The notes: generated by a model from the sequence alone, not told the origin. A DNA stretch of 45,720 nucleotides from an uncultured Roseovarius sp. (GCF_947259555.1 NZ_CAMYMD010000009.1:1-45720), one strand, 5' to 3'. Numbered from the stretch's first letter, positions 16,041 through 25,951 are shown. Translations and numbers: made by a program.

Positions 16041-17876
16041 ATGGATGATCAGAACAAGAACCTAATCCTGGCAACGGCGCTCAGTTTCCTCGTGATCCTG
16101 GTCTGGTTCGTCATGTTTCCGCCACCGGAGGCGCCGCCGGTCGATCCCAACGCGCCCGCGCAGAGCGTCTCCGAGGGGACGACAGCCCCGGTCGCTGGCA
16201 CGACCGAGGGCGAAAGCGCTGACGCCACCACATCAGGCCAGACCGCAACACCTGCGACAGAACCGGATGCGCCTCGCCTCGAAATTGACACGCCCAGCCT
16301 GCAAGGCACGATCTCTTTGCAGGGGGGACGAATCGACGACCTCTTCCTGAAAAACTACCGCGAGACGATCGACCCGGCGTCTGATATCGTCCAGTTGCTC
16401 GCGCCGGTCGGAAGCGACACGCCCTATTACGCGCTGTATGGCTGGGCGCCTGGCGCCGGCCTGACTAGCGAAAGCGTTCCGGGCGCGAACACGCTGTGGG
16501 ACATCGAGAGCGGCGAGGTGCTCACGCCGACCTCTCCTGTCACCCTTGTCTGGGACAATGGAAACGGCCTTGTGTTTCGCCGCGAGCTCAGCGTTGACGA
16601 GGATTTCATGTTCTCTGTCAACCAGTCGGTTGAAAACACCACTGGATCCGCTGTCAGCCTCGCCCCATATGGCATTCTCGCCCGCCATGGTCTGCCCGAA
16701 GATCTGAAGAATTTCTTTATCCTCCACGAGGGCATCGTTGGCATGGCCGACGGCACCCTGTCCGAGATCGACTATGACGATGTGCAGGATTACGAATTCA
16801 ACCCGCGAGAAGGCGCGCCGGCCGCGGTCACACAGGTCAGCGAAACCGGCTGGATCGGATTTACCGACCACTACTGGATGACAACGCTGATACCGGAATC
16901 TGACGCACCCTTCAAATCGGTCAGCAAATACGATCCGCAACGCGGCATCTATCAAACTGAAACGGTTCAATCGACCCAAACCGTCGAACCGGGACAGACG
17001 GTTGCATCGAAAAGTCGACTGTTTGCGGGGGCCAAGGAATGGGCAGCGATCCGAGGCTATCAAAATGAGCAGGGTGTAGACCGGTTTCTGGACTCAATCG
17101 ACTGGGGTTGGTTCTTCTTCCTGACCAAGCCGATCTTCGCGGTGCTGCACTGGTTGAACGCCATGATCGGCAATATGGGCTGGGCCATCATAGGCCTGAC
17201 GCTGCTGATCAAGGCGCTGGTGCTGCCGCTGGCCTATAAATCCTACGTCTCGATGGCGAAGATGAAAGAGCTTCAGCCGGAGATGGAGAAGATCAAGGAA
17301 AGCGCCGGTGACGATCGGCAGAAGCTACAGCAGGAGATGATGGCGCTCTACAAGAAGGAAAAGGTCAACCCGGCCTCGGGCTGTCTGCCGATCCTGTTGC
17401 AGATCCCGATCTTCTTCTCGCTCTACAAGGTGATCTTCGTCACGCTGGAACTGCGGCACGCGCCGTGGATCGGCTGGATCAACGACCTGTCGGCGCCGGA
17501 TCCGTCGTCGCTCTACAATCTCTGGGGCATCTTCCCCTGGGCGGCACCGGAGCCGGGCTCGGTCCTCGCGTTGATCTTTATCGGCATCCTTCCGCTTTGC
17601 CTTGGCGTGTCGATGTGGCTGCAGCAAAAGCTCAACCCGTCGCCCACCGATCCGACACAGAAGATGATCTTTGCGTGGATGCCCTGGGTGTTCATGTTCA
17701 TGTTGGGCAGCTTTGCCAGCGGCCTTGTGGTCTACTGGATCGCGAACAACGTGATTACCTTTACGCAGCAATACCTGATCATGCGCAGCCAAGGCTACAA
17801 ACCCGATGTGTTTGGCAACATCGTGTCAAGCTTCAAGCGCGACAAGACAGCGCCCGACACCGGCAAGAAGAAGTAA
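16041..17876 (+). CDS. yidC: Membrane protein insertase YidC
   Basis: 611 residues. YidC inserts and folds inner-membrane proteins, alone or with SecYEG. The N-terminal segment (NLILATALSFLVILVWFVMF, residues 6-25) is the first transmembrane helix of Gram-negative YidC. An acidic Pro/Thr linker and the periplasmic beta domain (about 75-350) follow. The C-terminal insertase core starts near residue 360 (WFFFLTKPIFAVLHWLN), with NMGWAIIGLTLLIKALVLPL, the cytoplasmic hairpin (MAKMKELQPEMEKIKE) and further helices. Its stop overlaps the MOSC start, so yidC, MOSC and engB form one transcript. Confidence 0.97.
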   Translation: MDDQNKNLILATALSFLVILVWFVMFPPPEAPPVDPNAPAQSVSEGTTAPVAGTTEGESADATTSGQTATPATEPDAPRLEIDTPSLQGTISLQGGRIDDLFLKNYRETIDPASDIVQLLAPVGSDTPYYALYGWAPGAGLTSESVPGANTLWDIESGEVLTPTSPVTLVWDNGNGLVFRRELSVDEDFMFSVNQSVENTTGSAVSLAPYGILARHGLPEDLKNFFILHEGIVGMADGTLSEIDYDDVQDYEFNPREGAPAAVTQVSETGWIGFTDHYWMTTLIPESDAPFKSVSKYDPQRGIYQTETVQSTQTVEPGQTVASKSRLFAGAKEWAAIRGYQNEQGVDRFLDSIDWGWFFFLTKPIFAVLHWLNAMIGNMGWAIIGLTLLIKALVLPLAYKSYVSMAKMKELQPEMEKIKESAGDDRQKLQQEMMALYKKEKVNPASGCLPILLQIPIFFSLYKVIFVTLELRHAPWIGWINDLSAPDPSSLYNLWGIFPWAAPEPGSVLALIFIGILPLCLGVSMWLQQKLNPSPTDPTQKMIFAWMPWVFMFMLGSFASGLVVYWIANNVITFTQQYLIMRSQGYKPDVFGNIVSSFKRDKTAPDTGKKK

Positions 17877-18619
17877 TGGCACAGGTCAGCGCTCTCTGGC
17901 GACACCCCATCAAGGGGCACGGGCGCGAGGCGCTGACAAGAGCGATCCTGACCAAGGGCGAGGCGATGCCTTGGGACAGGCGTTGGGCCGTGGCACACGA
18001 GAGGGCACGGCTGACCGAGGGAGAGTGGGCGCCCTCTGCCAATTTCTCTATCGGGTCCAAGGTCGCCGCGCTGATGGCGATCAACGCGACCGTGAACGAA
18101 GCGCAGCGCACCCTGACCCTCACCCATCCCGAGCGCCCCGATCTGACCTTCGATCCGGATACCGAACAGCAAGCGTTTCTCGATTGGGTGCGCCCGCTCA
18201 TGCCTGTGAACCGCGCGCAATCGGTGCGGCTTTATCGGCTCGACGGGCGGGGCCTGACCGATACGGACTACCCGTCGGTCAGCCTGCTGAACCTTGCCTC
18301 GAACGCTGATCTCGCAAGCAGAATGGACGCTGAAATCTCGCCGCTGCGGTGGCGCTGCAATATCCATCTGGAAGGCCTCGCCCCATGGAGCGAATTCGAC
18401 CTTATCGACAAGACGGTGCGGATTGGCGATGCGGAATTGCGCATACGCGAACCGATCAAGCGCTGTATGGCGACCACTGCCAATCCCGAAACGGGCGCAC
18501 GCGATCTCGACACGCTCGGCGCGCTCAACGCGAACTGGAACCATCAAGATTTTGGCATCTATGCCGAAGTCACAAAGACCGGCACGATCAGTGCAGGTGA
18601 CAGAATAGAGGTCTTGTGA
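17876..18619 (+). CDS. MOSC domain-containing protein
   Basis: 247 residues. The ATG shares one base with the yidC stop (TAATG); the longer frame lies inside yidC. The N-terminal beta-barrel part (SALWRHPIKGHGREAL) and C-terminal MOSC core with KRCMATTANPETGARD, containing the conserved cysteine, fit the MOSC family, which binds molybdenum cofactor sulfur or handles related substrates. Here the substrate is unknown. It is coupled to engB downstream by a TGATG overlap. The position between yidC and engB is common in roseobacters, from memory. Confidence 0.88.
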   Translation: MAQVSALWRHPIKGHGREALTRAILTKGEAMPWDRRWAVAHERARLTEGEWAPSANFSIGSKVAALMAINATVNEAQRTLTLTHPERPDLTFDPDTEQQAFLDWVRPLMPVNRAQSVRLYRLDGRGLTDTDYPSVSLLNLASNADLASRMDAEISPLRWRCNIHLEGLAPWSEFDLIDKTVRIGDAELRIREPIKRCMATTANPETGARDLDTLGALNANWNHQDFGIYAEVTKTGTISAGDRIEVL

Positions 18620-19269
18620 TGCAACTGCCATTTCCCGTTGCGGATGCGCCTGACCACGCGACCTCAGAGTTTGGTCGCAAGCTCTTCGCGGGCCCTGTGG
18701 ATTTTGTCAAAGGGGTCGTGGCCATGTCCGGCCTGCCGGACGCCGATCGTCTCGAAGTCTGTTTTGCTGGCCGGTCGAACGTCGGAAAATCGACCCTGAT
18801 CAACGCGCTCACAGGACGCAAGGCGCTCGCGCGCGCCTCGAACACGCCCGGGCGCACGCAAGAAATCAACTATTTCACCTTGGGAGAGAGCCGCTACCTC
18901 GTCGATTTGCCCGGCTATGGTTTCGCCAATGCGCCGCTCGACGTCGTGCAGAAGTGGCAGGCCTTGCTAAAGCAGTACCTGTCCGGTCGCCAAACCCTGA
19001 GGCGGGCGTTTGTTCTGGTCGATGCACGGCATGGTATCAAGCCGGTTGACGAAGAGATCATGTCTCTTCTTGACAGCGCGGCGGTCACGTTTCAATGCGT
19101 CCTGACCAAGACCGACAAGATCAAGACAGACGAACGCGACAAGGTGCTCGATCAGGTCCGCGCGCGGCTTGCCCCGCATCCGGCAGCCTTTCCCGAATTG
19201 ATCGTGACATCCAGCGAAAAGGGTGAAGGTATCGCGACCTTGCGCGCCACCATCGCCACGCTGGAATAA
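18619..19269 (+). CDS. engB: Ribosome biogenesis GTPase EngB (YihA/YsxC)
   Basis: 216 residues. This is a small GTPase needed for assembly of the large ribosomal subunit. All G motifs are visible: GRSNVGKST (G1, about residue 52), NTPGRTQEINYF (G2), DLPGYGFA (G3), TKTDKIKT (G4) and SSEKGEG (G5). The ATG at 18619 overlaps the MOSC stop (TGATG) with AGAGG 7-8 nt upstream; a GTG three bases earlier is the alternative. Confidence 0.95.
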   Translation: MQLPFPVADAPDHATSEFGRKLFAGPVDFVKGVVAMSGLPDADRLEVCFAGRSNVGKSTLINALTGRKALARASNTPGRTQEINYFTLGESRYLVDLPGYGFANAPLDVVQKWQALLKQYLSGRQTLRRAFVLVDARHGIKPVDEEIMSLLDSAAVTFQCVLTKTDKIKTDERDKVLDQVRARLAPHPAAFPELIVTSSEKGEGIATLRATIATLE

Positions 19270-19320
19270 GCCCCCCGCCCCAAAGGACGGGAGGCTATTG
19301 GCGAAATCTCCGAGCTCGTC

Positions 19321-19974
19321 TCAGACCTTGAGGCTGGTCTTGCGCAAGTAAGGAAGCACTTTGTCGAAGCTACCGAACTTGGCCTCGGCATCCGCATCAC
19401 TGAGCGAGGCGGGGATGATCACATCCTGCCCGACAGCCCAGTCCGCCGGCGTTGCAACGCCATGTTTCGCGGTGGTCTGAAGCGCATCGAGTGCGCGCAG
19501 GACCTCGGCGAAATTGCGGCCAACGGTCATCGGATAGGTCATGTTCAGCTTCAATTGCTTGTCCGGTCCGATGATAAAGACCGAGCGTACGGTGGCGCTG
19601 TCATTGGGCGTGCGGCCATCGGGCAGATAGGCCTCGGCCGGCAGCATGTCGAAGGCTTTCGACACCTCGAGCCCGTCATCCGCGATAATCGGAAAGCCGG
19701 GCGCAGACCCGCAGACGGTTTCGATATCACCCTTCCATTTGCGGTGATCCTCGACGCCATCGACCGAGACACCGATCACCTTGCAGCCGCGCCTTTCCCA
19801 TTCGTCATTCAGCCGCGCCACCGCTCCGAACTCGGTGGTGCAGACAGGCGTGAAATCTTTGGGGTGAGAGAATAGAATAGCCCAGCTGTCACCGATCCAG
19901 TCATGCAGTGAAATCTTGCCCAGATCCGTCTCGACCGTGAGATCCGGAATAACATCATTGATACGAAGTCCCAT
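19321..19974 (-). CDS. 1-Cys peroxiredoxin (Prx6 type)
   Basis: 217 residues. It reduces peroxides with a single peroxidatic cysteine in FSHPKDFTPVCTTEFG near residue 46. The C-terminal extension (ATPADWAVGQDVIIP) is typical of the Prx6/1-Cys branch rather than AhpC. The start MGLRINDVIP at 19974 has AAGGA about 8 nt upstream; the frame extends ten codons further without a site. It faces engB convergently and is divergent from the aldehyde dehydrogenase, which suggests stress-related control between them, though no operator was recognised. Confidence 0.92.
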   Translation of the reverse strand: MGLRINDVIPDLTVETDLGKISLHDWIGDSWAILFSHPKDFTPVCTTEFGAVARLNDEWERRGCKVIGVSVDGVEDHRKWKGDIETVCGSAPGFPIIADDGLEVSKAFDMLPAEAYLPDGRTPNDSATVRSVFIIGPDKQLKLNMTYPMTVGRNFAEVLRALDALQTTAKHGVATPADWAVGQDVIIPASLSDADAEAKFGSFDKVLPYLRKTSLKV

Positions 19975-20107
19975 TGCAGGATCCTTTCCAAGTTGTTGCA
20001 GCATCTCGTTGAGATTTGATCAAATCCCCACGTGACGCCCGATTTCCAACCTTGCAGGTCGGCATCGCCCCTGACACAGTGCCGCCAAATCATCGGAGGT
20101 CAACACC

Positions 20108-21550
20108 ATGATCGATAAACGTCAGTTCTACATCAATGGCGATTGGGTCAACCCCCAAGCCGCGAAAGATCACACCGTCATCAACCCATCGACCGAAGAG
20201 CCCTGCGCCGTGATCTCGATGGGCGGTCAGGCCGATACCGATGCCGCTGTCGCGGCTGCCAAGGCGGCGTTCCCGGCATGGATGACAACGCCAGCGGCAG
20301 AACGCATTGCCTATGCAGAGAAAATCCTCGACGTCTACAAGACGCGCAGTGAGGATCTGGCTCAGGCGATCAGTCTCGAAATGGGTGCGCCTATCGACAT
20401 GTCCCGCGAACAGCAGGTCGGCGCGGGGATCTGGCACATTTCCAACTTCATCAAGGCCGCGCGAGAGTTTCAGTTTGACGCGCCTCTGGGCGATCATGCG
20501 CCCAATGACCGTATCATTCACGAGGCAGTGGGTGTCGTCGGCATGATCACACCGTGGAACTGGCCGATGAACCAGATCACGCTCAAGGTGATCGCAGGCT
20601 TGGTCGCGGGGTGCACGATGGTCTTGAAACCGTCCGAAGAATCGCCGCTCAATGCCGTCATTTTCGCCGAGATCATAGATGCGGCGGGCTTGCCCAAGGG
20701 CATTTTCAACCTCGTCAATGGCGATGGCGCGGGGGTCGGCAGCCAACTCACAGCTCATCCCGATGTGGACATGATCAGCTTTACCGGCTCGTCGCGTGCA
20801 GGGCGGCTTATCTCGAAATCAGCCGCCGACACGCTCAAGCGCGTGAGCCTTGAGTTGGGCGGCAAGGGTGCCAACCTGATCTTTGCAGATGCCGACGAAA
20901 AGTCGGTCAAACGCGGTGTCATCCGCTGCATGAACAACACTGGACAATCGTGCAATGCACCGACCCGTATGCTGGTACAGCGCGAGATCTACGATCAAGC
21001 TATCGAGATTGCCGCAGAAACCGCGAACACAATCGCCGTAGGCCCGGCGCACGAGCAAGGGCGGCATATCGGACCGGTCGTCAACGAGGTGCAGTTCAAC
21101 AAGATCCAGGATCTTATCCAGCAGGGGATCGACGAAGGCGCGCGGCTGGTTGCAGGTGGCACAGGACGGCCCGAAGGCTTCAACAAGGGGTTTTATGTCC
21201 GCCCCACGGTTTTTGCCGATGTCACCAATGACATGACGATAGCCCGCGAGGAGATTTTTGGACCGGTCCTGTCGATCATCCCCTTCGACACCGAAGAAGA
21301 CAGCATCGCGATCACCAATGACACCCCTTATGGTCTCACCAATTACGTTCAAACAGGCGATCCGGCACGGGCCAACCGGTTGGCTCGCGCACTTCGTTCG
21401 GGCATGGTCGAGATGAACGGGCAATCGCGCGGCGCGGGCTCGCCCTTTGGCGGGATGAAGCAATCGGGCCATGGGCGCGAAGGCGGCAAATGGGGCATAG
21501 AGGACTTTCTTGAGGTCAAGGCCGTCTCGGGCTGGACACCGGACGCCTGA
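20108..21550 (+). CDS. NAD(P)-dependent aldehyde dehydrogenase
   Basis: 480 residues, full ALDH length. The enzyme oxidises an aldehyde to the acid. Visible elements are the PWNWPMNQITLKVIAGLVAG cofactor region (about residue 154), FTGSSRAG, the general base in ELGGKGANLIF (about 252) and the catalytic cysteine in NNTGQSCNAPTRM (about 286). EEIFGPVLSIIPF is near the C terminus. GGAGGT directly precedes the ATG. The substrate is not readable from sequence. It is followed after 4 nt by a glycosyltransferase gene, so transcription may continue into the glycan locus. Confidence 0.93.
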   Translation: MIDKRQFYINGDWVNPQAAKDHTVINPSTEEPCAVISMGGQADTDAAVAAAKAAFPAWMTTPAAERIAYAEKILDVYKTRSEDLAQAISLEMGAPIDMSREQQVGAGIWHISNFIKAAREFQFDAPLGDHAPNDRIIHEAVGVVGMITPWNWPMNQITLKVIAGLVAGCTMVLKPSEESPLNAVIFAEIIDAAGLPKGIFNLVNGDGAGVGSQLTAHPDVDMISFTGSSRAGRLISKSAADTLKRVSLELGGKGANLIFADADEKSVKRGVIRCMNNTGQSCNAPTRMLVQREIYDQAIEIAAETANTIAVGPAHEQGRHIGPVVNEVQFNKIQDLIQQGIDEGARLVAGGTGRPEGFNKGFYVRPTVFADVTNDMTIAREEIFGPVLSIIPFDTEEDSIAITNDTPYGLTNYVQTGDPARANRLARALRSGMVEMNGQSRGAGSPFGGMKQSGHGREGGKWGIEDFLEVKAVSGWTPDA

Positions 21551-21554
21551 GCAT

Positions 21555-22313
21555 ATGGGCGGGCGCGCGTTCGTTCTTCATTTGCTGCGCGCCTCCGCGC
21601 GGCGGGAAAACGCACGCTCCATTCTTGAAACCTGCGGGCTGGATGGCGAAATCTGGCCCGCAGTCGACGGTGCCGGTCTATCCTCGACCGAACTTGCCTC
21701 CTGCGTCGGCGCAGGGCTCCTTGCGCCGGACTATCCATTCGCGCTCAAGACCGGAGAGATCGGCTGCTTTCTCAGCCATCGTCAGATATGGGCGGAAATC
21801 GTCCGGCGGAAGCTGGATTACGGGTTGATCCTCGAAGACGACGCCACGCTGGACCCGGTTTTTTTTGCCCTGGCGCGTGATCTCGCCCGGAGCAATATCG
21901 CGCACCTTGGCTACATACAGTTCCAGACACGGCCGAACAAAGGGCCGGCACGGCTGATTGACATGAACGGGGCTTGCGTCCTCAGCCTGCCGCGCGTGGG
22001 CGGGCTACGCACCACGGCGCAAATGGTCAGCCAAAATGCCGCAGCACATCTCCTGCGCCTCACCGAGAGTTTTGACCGCCCCGTCGATACTTTCGTGCAG
22101 AGCCATTGGCATACGGGCCTACGGCCCGCCACGATCCTGCCATCAGGGGTCAGGGATATCGCCGAACATCTGGATGGGTCGACCATTCAGGGAAGCTCGC
22201 GCAAAACGCCGCTGGCGAGGCTTGCGCGCGAATGGGCACGGCTTGGTTTTCGCCGGGGCGTGGCGCGCGCCTCTCGCCATAGCGCGGCCCCCGAAGAGGG
22301 GGGGCTTGCATGA
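21555..22313 (+). CDS. Glycosyltransferase family 25 (LPS glycan) protein
   Basis: 252 residues. The start MGGRAFVLHLLRA is taken at 21555, directly after the ALDH stop, because the homology begins there. GT25 features are visible: FVLHLLRASARRENARSIL at the N terminus, KTGEIGCFLSHRQIWAEIV, and the acidic catalytic motif LILEDDATLDPVFF near residue 97. HLGYIQFQTRP and the C-terminal THWHT-like segment (QSHWHTGLRPATILP) follow. Family members add sugars to lipooligosaccharide. It overlaps the next gene by 4 nt (ATGA) and so is coupled to it. Confidence 0.85.
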   Translation: MGGRAFVLHLLRASARRENARSILETCGLDGEIWPAVDGAGLSSTELASCVGAGLLAPDYPFALKTGEIGCFLSHRQIWAEIVRRKLDYGLILEDDATLDPVFFALARDLARSNIAHLGYIQFQTRPNKGPARLIDMNGACVLSLPRVGGLRTTAQMVSQNAAAHLLRLTESFDRPVDTFVQSHWHTGLRPATILPSGVRDIAEHLDGSTIQGSSRKTPLARLAREWARLGFRRGVARASRHSAAPEEGGLA

Positions 22314-23152
22314 TCACGACACGTCTTTTTGGCGGAGCGGGCAATCAGCTGTTTCAATATGCGGCAGGGCGCGCGCTCGCGGATCATCTGGGCACTGAGC
22401 TTTGTCTCGACAGCCGTTACCTGTCAGACATGCGCGCCGACTGCTTCGGGCATTTCGCGCATGCGCGGCTGGCGCACCCGCATCATCTGCCTCCTGCCAA
22501 GGCCGACGGTGTGCTGCGCTATGGGCTGTGGCGCCTCTTTGGCCGTAATCCGCGGTTCCATCGTGAATCCGGCCTGGGGTTTAACCCAGAGTTCTTCTGC
22601 TGCCCAGACAGCACCTATCTGCATGGCTATTGGCAATCCGAACGCTATTTCACCCGCATCCGCAATCGCCTGCGCAGCGATCTGGTCTTTACCACGCCGC
22701 TCGACCCCGCCAATGCAGCAATGGCCGCACAAATCGATGCGACCCCCTGCGCCATCTCGGTACATGTGCGACGCGGCGATTATCTGGCCTCAGGCAGCTA
22801 TGCCGCCTGCCCACCGTCGTATTACGAGGCGGCAATAACGAAGATCGCACAAACGACCACAAACCCGCTGACCTGCTATATCTTTTCAAATGACCCGCAA
22901 TGGGCCCGCGACAACCTCAATCTTGTGCAAGATCAGATCGTTGTTGATATCAACGACGAGAGCAACGGTATTTTCGACCTGCATCTCATGTCTCGCTGCG
23001 CCCATCACGTGATCGCGAATTCGACATTCTCGTGGTGGGGCGCATGGCTCAACGCCAAGCCGGACAAGCAGATCGTCGCACCTGAAAACTGGTTCGGGAC
23101 AGGGAAGCTCTCCAATCCAGACCTCATCCCGGAGGGGTGGGTTCGGCTTTGA
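22310..23152 (+). CDS. Glycosyltransferase family 11 (alpha-1,2-fucosyltransferase-like)
   Basis: 280 residues. The N-terminal RLFGGAGNQLFQYAAGRALA is the GT11 opening with the GxGNQxFQY motif. SVHVRRGDYL near residue 155 is the GDP-fucose binding motif HxRRGDY. FDLHLMSRCAHHVIANSTFSWWGAWLN near the C terminus is the third conserved block (written here in parts: MSRCAHHVIANSTFSWWGA). The acceptor sugar is unknown. It starts inside the GT25 gene and is followed 46 nt later by the kinase-like gene, forming a surface-glycan operon. Confidence 0.9.
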   Translation: MITTRLFGGAGNQLFQYAAGRALADHLGTELCLDSRYLSDMRADCFGHFAHARLAHPHHLPPAKADGVLRYGLWRLFGRNPRFHRESGLGFNPEFFCCPDSTYLHGYWQSERYFTRIRNRLRSDLVFTTPLDPANAAMAAQIDATPCAISVHVRRGDYLASGSYAACPPSYYEAAITKIAQTTTNPLTCYIFSNDPQWARDNLNLVQDQIVVDINDESNGIFDLHLMSRCAHHVIANSTFSWWGAWLNAKPDKQIVAPENWFGTGKLSNPDLIPEGWVRL

Positions 23153-23198
23153 GGCGGTGATCTTTCCCAAGTGGCCAAAACACACTAAACGCGATCTC

Positions 23199-24245
23199 AT
23201 GAGCGACAGCCCCGATCTCGCGAAAGCTGAATTCCTGCCCGGCACGGTCCACAAACGAGACGTGTTTTCGGAGACTGTCTCCGGCCGATTGAGGGGCTAC
23301 CCCGATTTTCCGGTGGTGCTGCGCAAGCTGGACGGCGTGCCGGTGTACGCGCGGCCTATTGCATGGTGGTTGGCGCGCAAGGAAGTGCGTGGACTGCGCG
23401 CGGTGAAGGGGATCGAGGGTTGTCCCTTGCTTATCCGCGTGCAGAACACCGGCCTCTTGCGCAGTTGGACCAAGGGCACCCCCCTGCATCTAGCCAAACC
23501 GCGTGATCCGGCATGGTACCGCGATGCACGCAGGCTCTTGCGCGAGATGCGGCGGGCGGGGGTCACGCATAACGACATTGCCAAACCACAGAACTGGCTG
23601 ATGACACCCGAAGGTCTGGCGGCGGTGATCGATTTCCAACTGGCCTCGACACATCGTCGGCGCGGTATCGTCTTTCGCCTGATGGCGCGCGAGGATCTGA
23701 GACACCTTCTCAAGCAGAAGCGAGCGTATGCGCCGCATCTGCTAACACCCTCTGAGACCCGCTTGCTTGCACGCAAGTCCCTTCCTGCCCGCCTGTGGAT
23801 GGCAACCGGAAAGCGTGCGTACAATTTTGTGACCCGCCGCCTGATGAACTGGTCAGATGGAGAAGGCACAGAGGACCGCGCCGAACGCGAGGGCCCGGCG
23901 CTGCGCAAGGCATTGTTGGCGCATCCGCAAGTGCGTGACGTTGCCATCTGCACCTTTGCCCTGCCCGCCCACGGTGTCGGGCTCTACGCGTTTGTCGAGA
24001 CGTCGCTTGGTACCGCAGCGCTTGCCAAGCTGGCGCCGCAGCCCGGCCCCGATCTCCTGCAGCCGGTCAAATGCTTGCCGCGCCATGCGGATGGGACACC
24101 GCGCCTCGATGTGCTTGATCTGATTGCCGCCAACCGGCTAGACGAATTGCAGGAATTGAATGCGCGGGAGCCAGACCTTGAGGGTGTCATACGGCCAATT
24201 CTCGCCCACCGGCTGAACCTGACCGACCGGGTGTTGCGACGCTAG
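23199..24245 (+). CDS. Kinase-like protein with C-terminal AMP-binding-C-like region
   Basis: 348 residues from the ATG at 23199; a GTG at 23157 would add 14 residues, neither has a clear ribosome site. The central part carries an atypical kinase core: THNDIAKPQNWLM (HxDxxxxxN catalytic loop, near residue 125) and VIDFQLAST (metal-binding DFx). The pattern resembles RIO/LPS-kinase-like enzymes rather than Hanks kinases. The C-terminal region (RKALLAHPQVRDVAICTF, LPRHADGTPRLDVLDL) resembles the C-terminal lid domain of acyl-CoA synthetases, lacking the main AMP domain. Together with two glycosyltransferases, phosphorylation of a glycan or lipid is a reasonable inference, not shown. Confidence 0.7.
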   Translation: MSDSPDLAKAEFLPGTVHKRDVFSETVSGRLRGYPDFPVVLRKLDGVPVYARPIAWWLARKEVRGLRAVKGIEGCPLLIRVQNTGLLRSWTKGTPLHLAKPRDPAWYRDARRLLREMRRAGVTHNDIAKPQNWLMTPEGLAAVIDFQLASTHRRRGIVFRLMAREDLRHLLKQKRAYAPHLLTPSETRLLARKSLPARLWMATGKRAYNFVTRRLMNWSDGEGTEDRAEREGPALRKALLAHPQVRDVAICTFALPAHGVGLYAFVETSLGTAALAKLAPQPGPDLLQPVKCLPRHADGTPRLDVLDLIAANRLDELQELNAREPDLEGVIRPILAHRLNLTDRVLRR

Positions 24246-24367
24246 TTCACCGACCTTTTAATCGGACATTCCGGCCTTGAGGTGCCGCTGACTCAAGTCA
24301 TGCCAGCCCGCCACCCAACATGGCCCCGCATGTGCGGAAACGCTCTCTCGTCAGGATGTCTGGATGA

Positions 24368-24454
24368 TGGTGCGGTCGAGAAGACTCGAACTTCCACGGG
24401 TGTTACCCCACAGCGACCTCAACGCTGCGCGTCTACCAATTCCGCCACGACCGC
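24368..24454 (-). tRNA. tRNA-Leu (anticodon GAG)
   Basis: The 87-nt sequence folds with acceptor stem GCGGTCG/CGACCGC, discriminator A and encoded CCA. The anticodon stem CAGCG/CGCTG encloses TTGAGGT, giving anticodon GAG for CUC/CUU codons. The D-arm has TGGCGGAATTGGTAGAC, and the long variable arm and TTCGAGTC T-loop are typical of class II tRNA-Leu. Confidence 0.95.
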
Positions 24455-24504
24455 ACGTGATCAGGTAGGTGCGCGCCGTATATGCAAACTTGTGGGGATT
24501 GTGA

Positions 24505-24535
24505 AGGGGCAAAACACGCTGCCCCTCCGGTTTTT
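24505..24535 (+). terminator. Possible terminator hairpin
   Basis: A 6-bp stem AGGGGC/GCCCCT with a 10-nt loop is followed by CCGG and then TTTTT on the plus strand. It lies between tRNA-Leu and the convergently read end of the 441-aa gene. The gap before the T-run makes it weak. Confidence 0.3.
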
Positions 24536-24556
24536 ACAGCCCTGTCTCAAACGACC

Positions 24557-25882
24557 TCAATCGAGGGAGAACGTCGGCAATGTCGAAGCTGGTTGTACGG
24601 TTTCCTGTGACGGTGCAGCGTTTGCCCCACGCGATTGAAACACTGCCTTGCGAAGAAGCGCATTTCGCGAACTATCACCGGGCGCGAACACGGCCTGCGC
24701 GCCGTTTTCCACCGCGTTTACCGCACCCTCATACCATGTCACGGCAAGATCGGCACGGCGTGTCGTGCCAAAGCCCTCGTTGAGATGATGCCCCATCAAC
24801 TCGCCATATGCCTCTTCACCAAGAGCCGTCAGCAGCAGGCCGGATCCAAGCGCCACGTTCATGTTGTCGATTCGATAACCGACCGACAGGCAAATCTTTG
24901 CCGTACCCGCCAGTTGCGCGGGCGATTGGCCGGATTGCAGAACGAAACCGCGCACGTCCTGAATGACGTCGCTCCGCTCGCTCAGTGACAACGCGGATAC
25001 GTAGTCACGCATCGCGGGCCCGAACGCACGGCATTGTTCCTCAAGCTGCTCAGGCGTCACGCCATTGAGCGACGCGGCCATCGTCTCGCCCTCGGCAATC
25101 GCATAGGTCCGCGCAAGACAAAACTGCTCATTCAGAGCAAAGCGGGCGTCCGACAGCGAGGCCTCGGTGACAAACCCGCCATTGGAGTTGGTAATGAGGC
25201 TGACCTGATTGCAATGCGACGCAAGCGACGGGCCATCACCGCCAGAGGCCATGAAATTGGGCAATGCGCCGGCGCTCTGCGGTACTTTCGCCGCTTCGGG
25301 CACAGCTGCCATCACAGGCGACGTTCTCTGTGTCTGTGCAGCGGGTGCGGGTGCAGCGGTATAGGCCGGCACGCCCGCCGCCTCGTCCCGATAGGCGTGC
25401 AAGAGGCCGCGTGTCCCTTGGCCACGCTGCGCGACCAGTTGTGCGGTTACCGCCCCGCTGCTCTGCGCGCGATAATACGAGCTGATCAGGAACTGCCGCT
25501 CGTATTCGGCAAGATACCCCGTGGCCGGATACCCCATGTGGGCCTGAAACTGCGAGGTGGCATTGCGCGTGTTCCGGCCGCGCACCCCATCGGGCGAGCC
25601 CGCAGGGAAGCCAAAATAATTGAGCGCGGTCTGCTCTTCACGTACCTGTTGACGCGCCACGGAATTGCTGGGCGCACGGTATGTTCGTTTGGGTGTAGAG
25701 CGGGTCACCGTAGTGCTGCGCTTTCGCTCTCGCGCTTTCGCGCTCTCATTGACGATGATGCCGCTGACCGCGCCGCCGACAATACCACCGACCAGCCCAT
25801 CGGCAAAATCGGCCGCAGCCCGGCCTCCCGGCAGGGCCACGGATGCGGCCAACGCTAATATAAGAATTCGCTTTGAAACCAT
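24557..25882 (-). CDS. Exported peptidoglycan-binding-type protein of unknown function
   Basis: 441 residues with GGGAG 8 nt before the ATG. A signal peptide ([20 protein letters not shown]) is followed by a glycine-zipper-like stretch ([17 protein letters not shown]). Residues about 80-125 ([26 protein letters not shown]-like [15 protein letters not shown]) match the peptidoglycan-binding domain 1 pattern. A proline/alanine linker follows, then a C-terminal region of about 220 residues with several cysteines ([29 protein letters not shown]) that I do not recognise. It is probably periplasmic and wall-associated. The gene is divergent from lipB. Confidence 0.75.
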   Translation of the reverse strand: MVSKRILILALAASVALPGGRAAADFADGLVGGIVGGAVSGIIVNESAKARERKRSTTVTRSTPKRTYRAPSNSVARQQVREEQTALNYFGFPAGSPDGVRGRNTRNATSQFQAHMGYPATGYLAEYERQFLISSYYRAQSSGAVTAQLVAQRGQGTRGLLHAYRDEAAGVPAYTAAPAPAAQTQRTSPVMAAVPEAAKVPQSAGALPNFMASGGDGPSLASHCNQVSLITNSNGGFVTEASLSDARFALNEQFCLARTYAIAEGETMAASLNGVTPEQLEEQCRAFGPAMRDYVSALSLSERSDVIQDVRGFVLQSGQSPAQLAGTAKICLSVGYRIDNMNVALGSGLLLTALGEEAYGELMGHHLNEGFGTTRRADLAVTWYEGAVNAVENGAQAVFAPGDSSRNALLRKAVFQSRGANAAPSQETVQPASTLPTFSLD

Positions 25883-25951
25883 TTCGCATCTCCCTTAATT
25901 CATCGTGGTATCATATCATATATTTTCGCGAACCTTGCATCGAGTCCAGCC

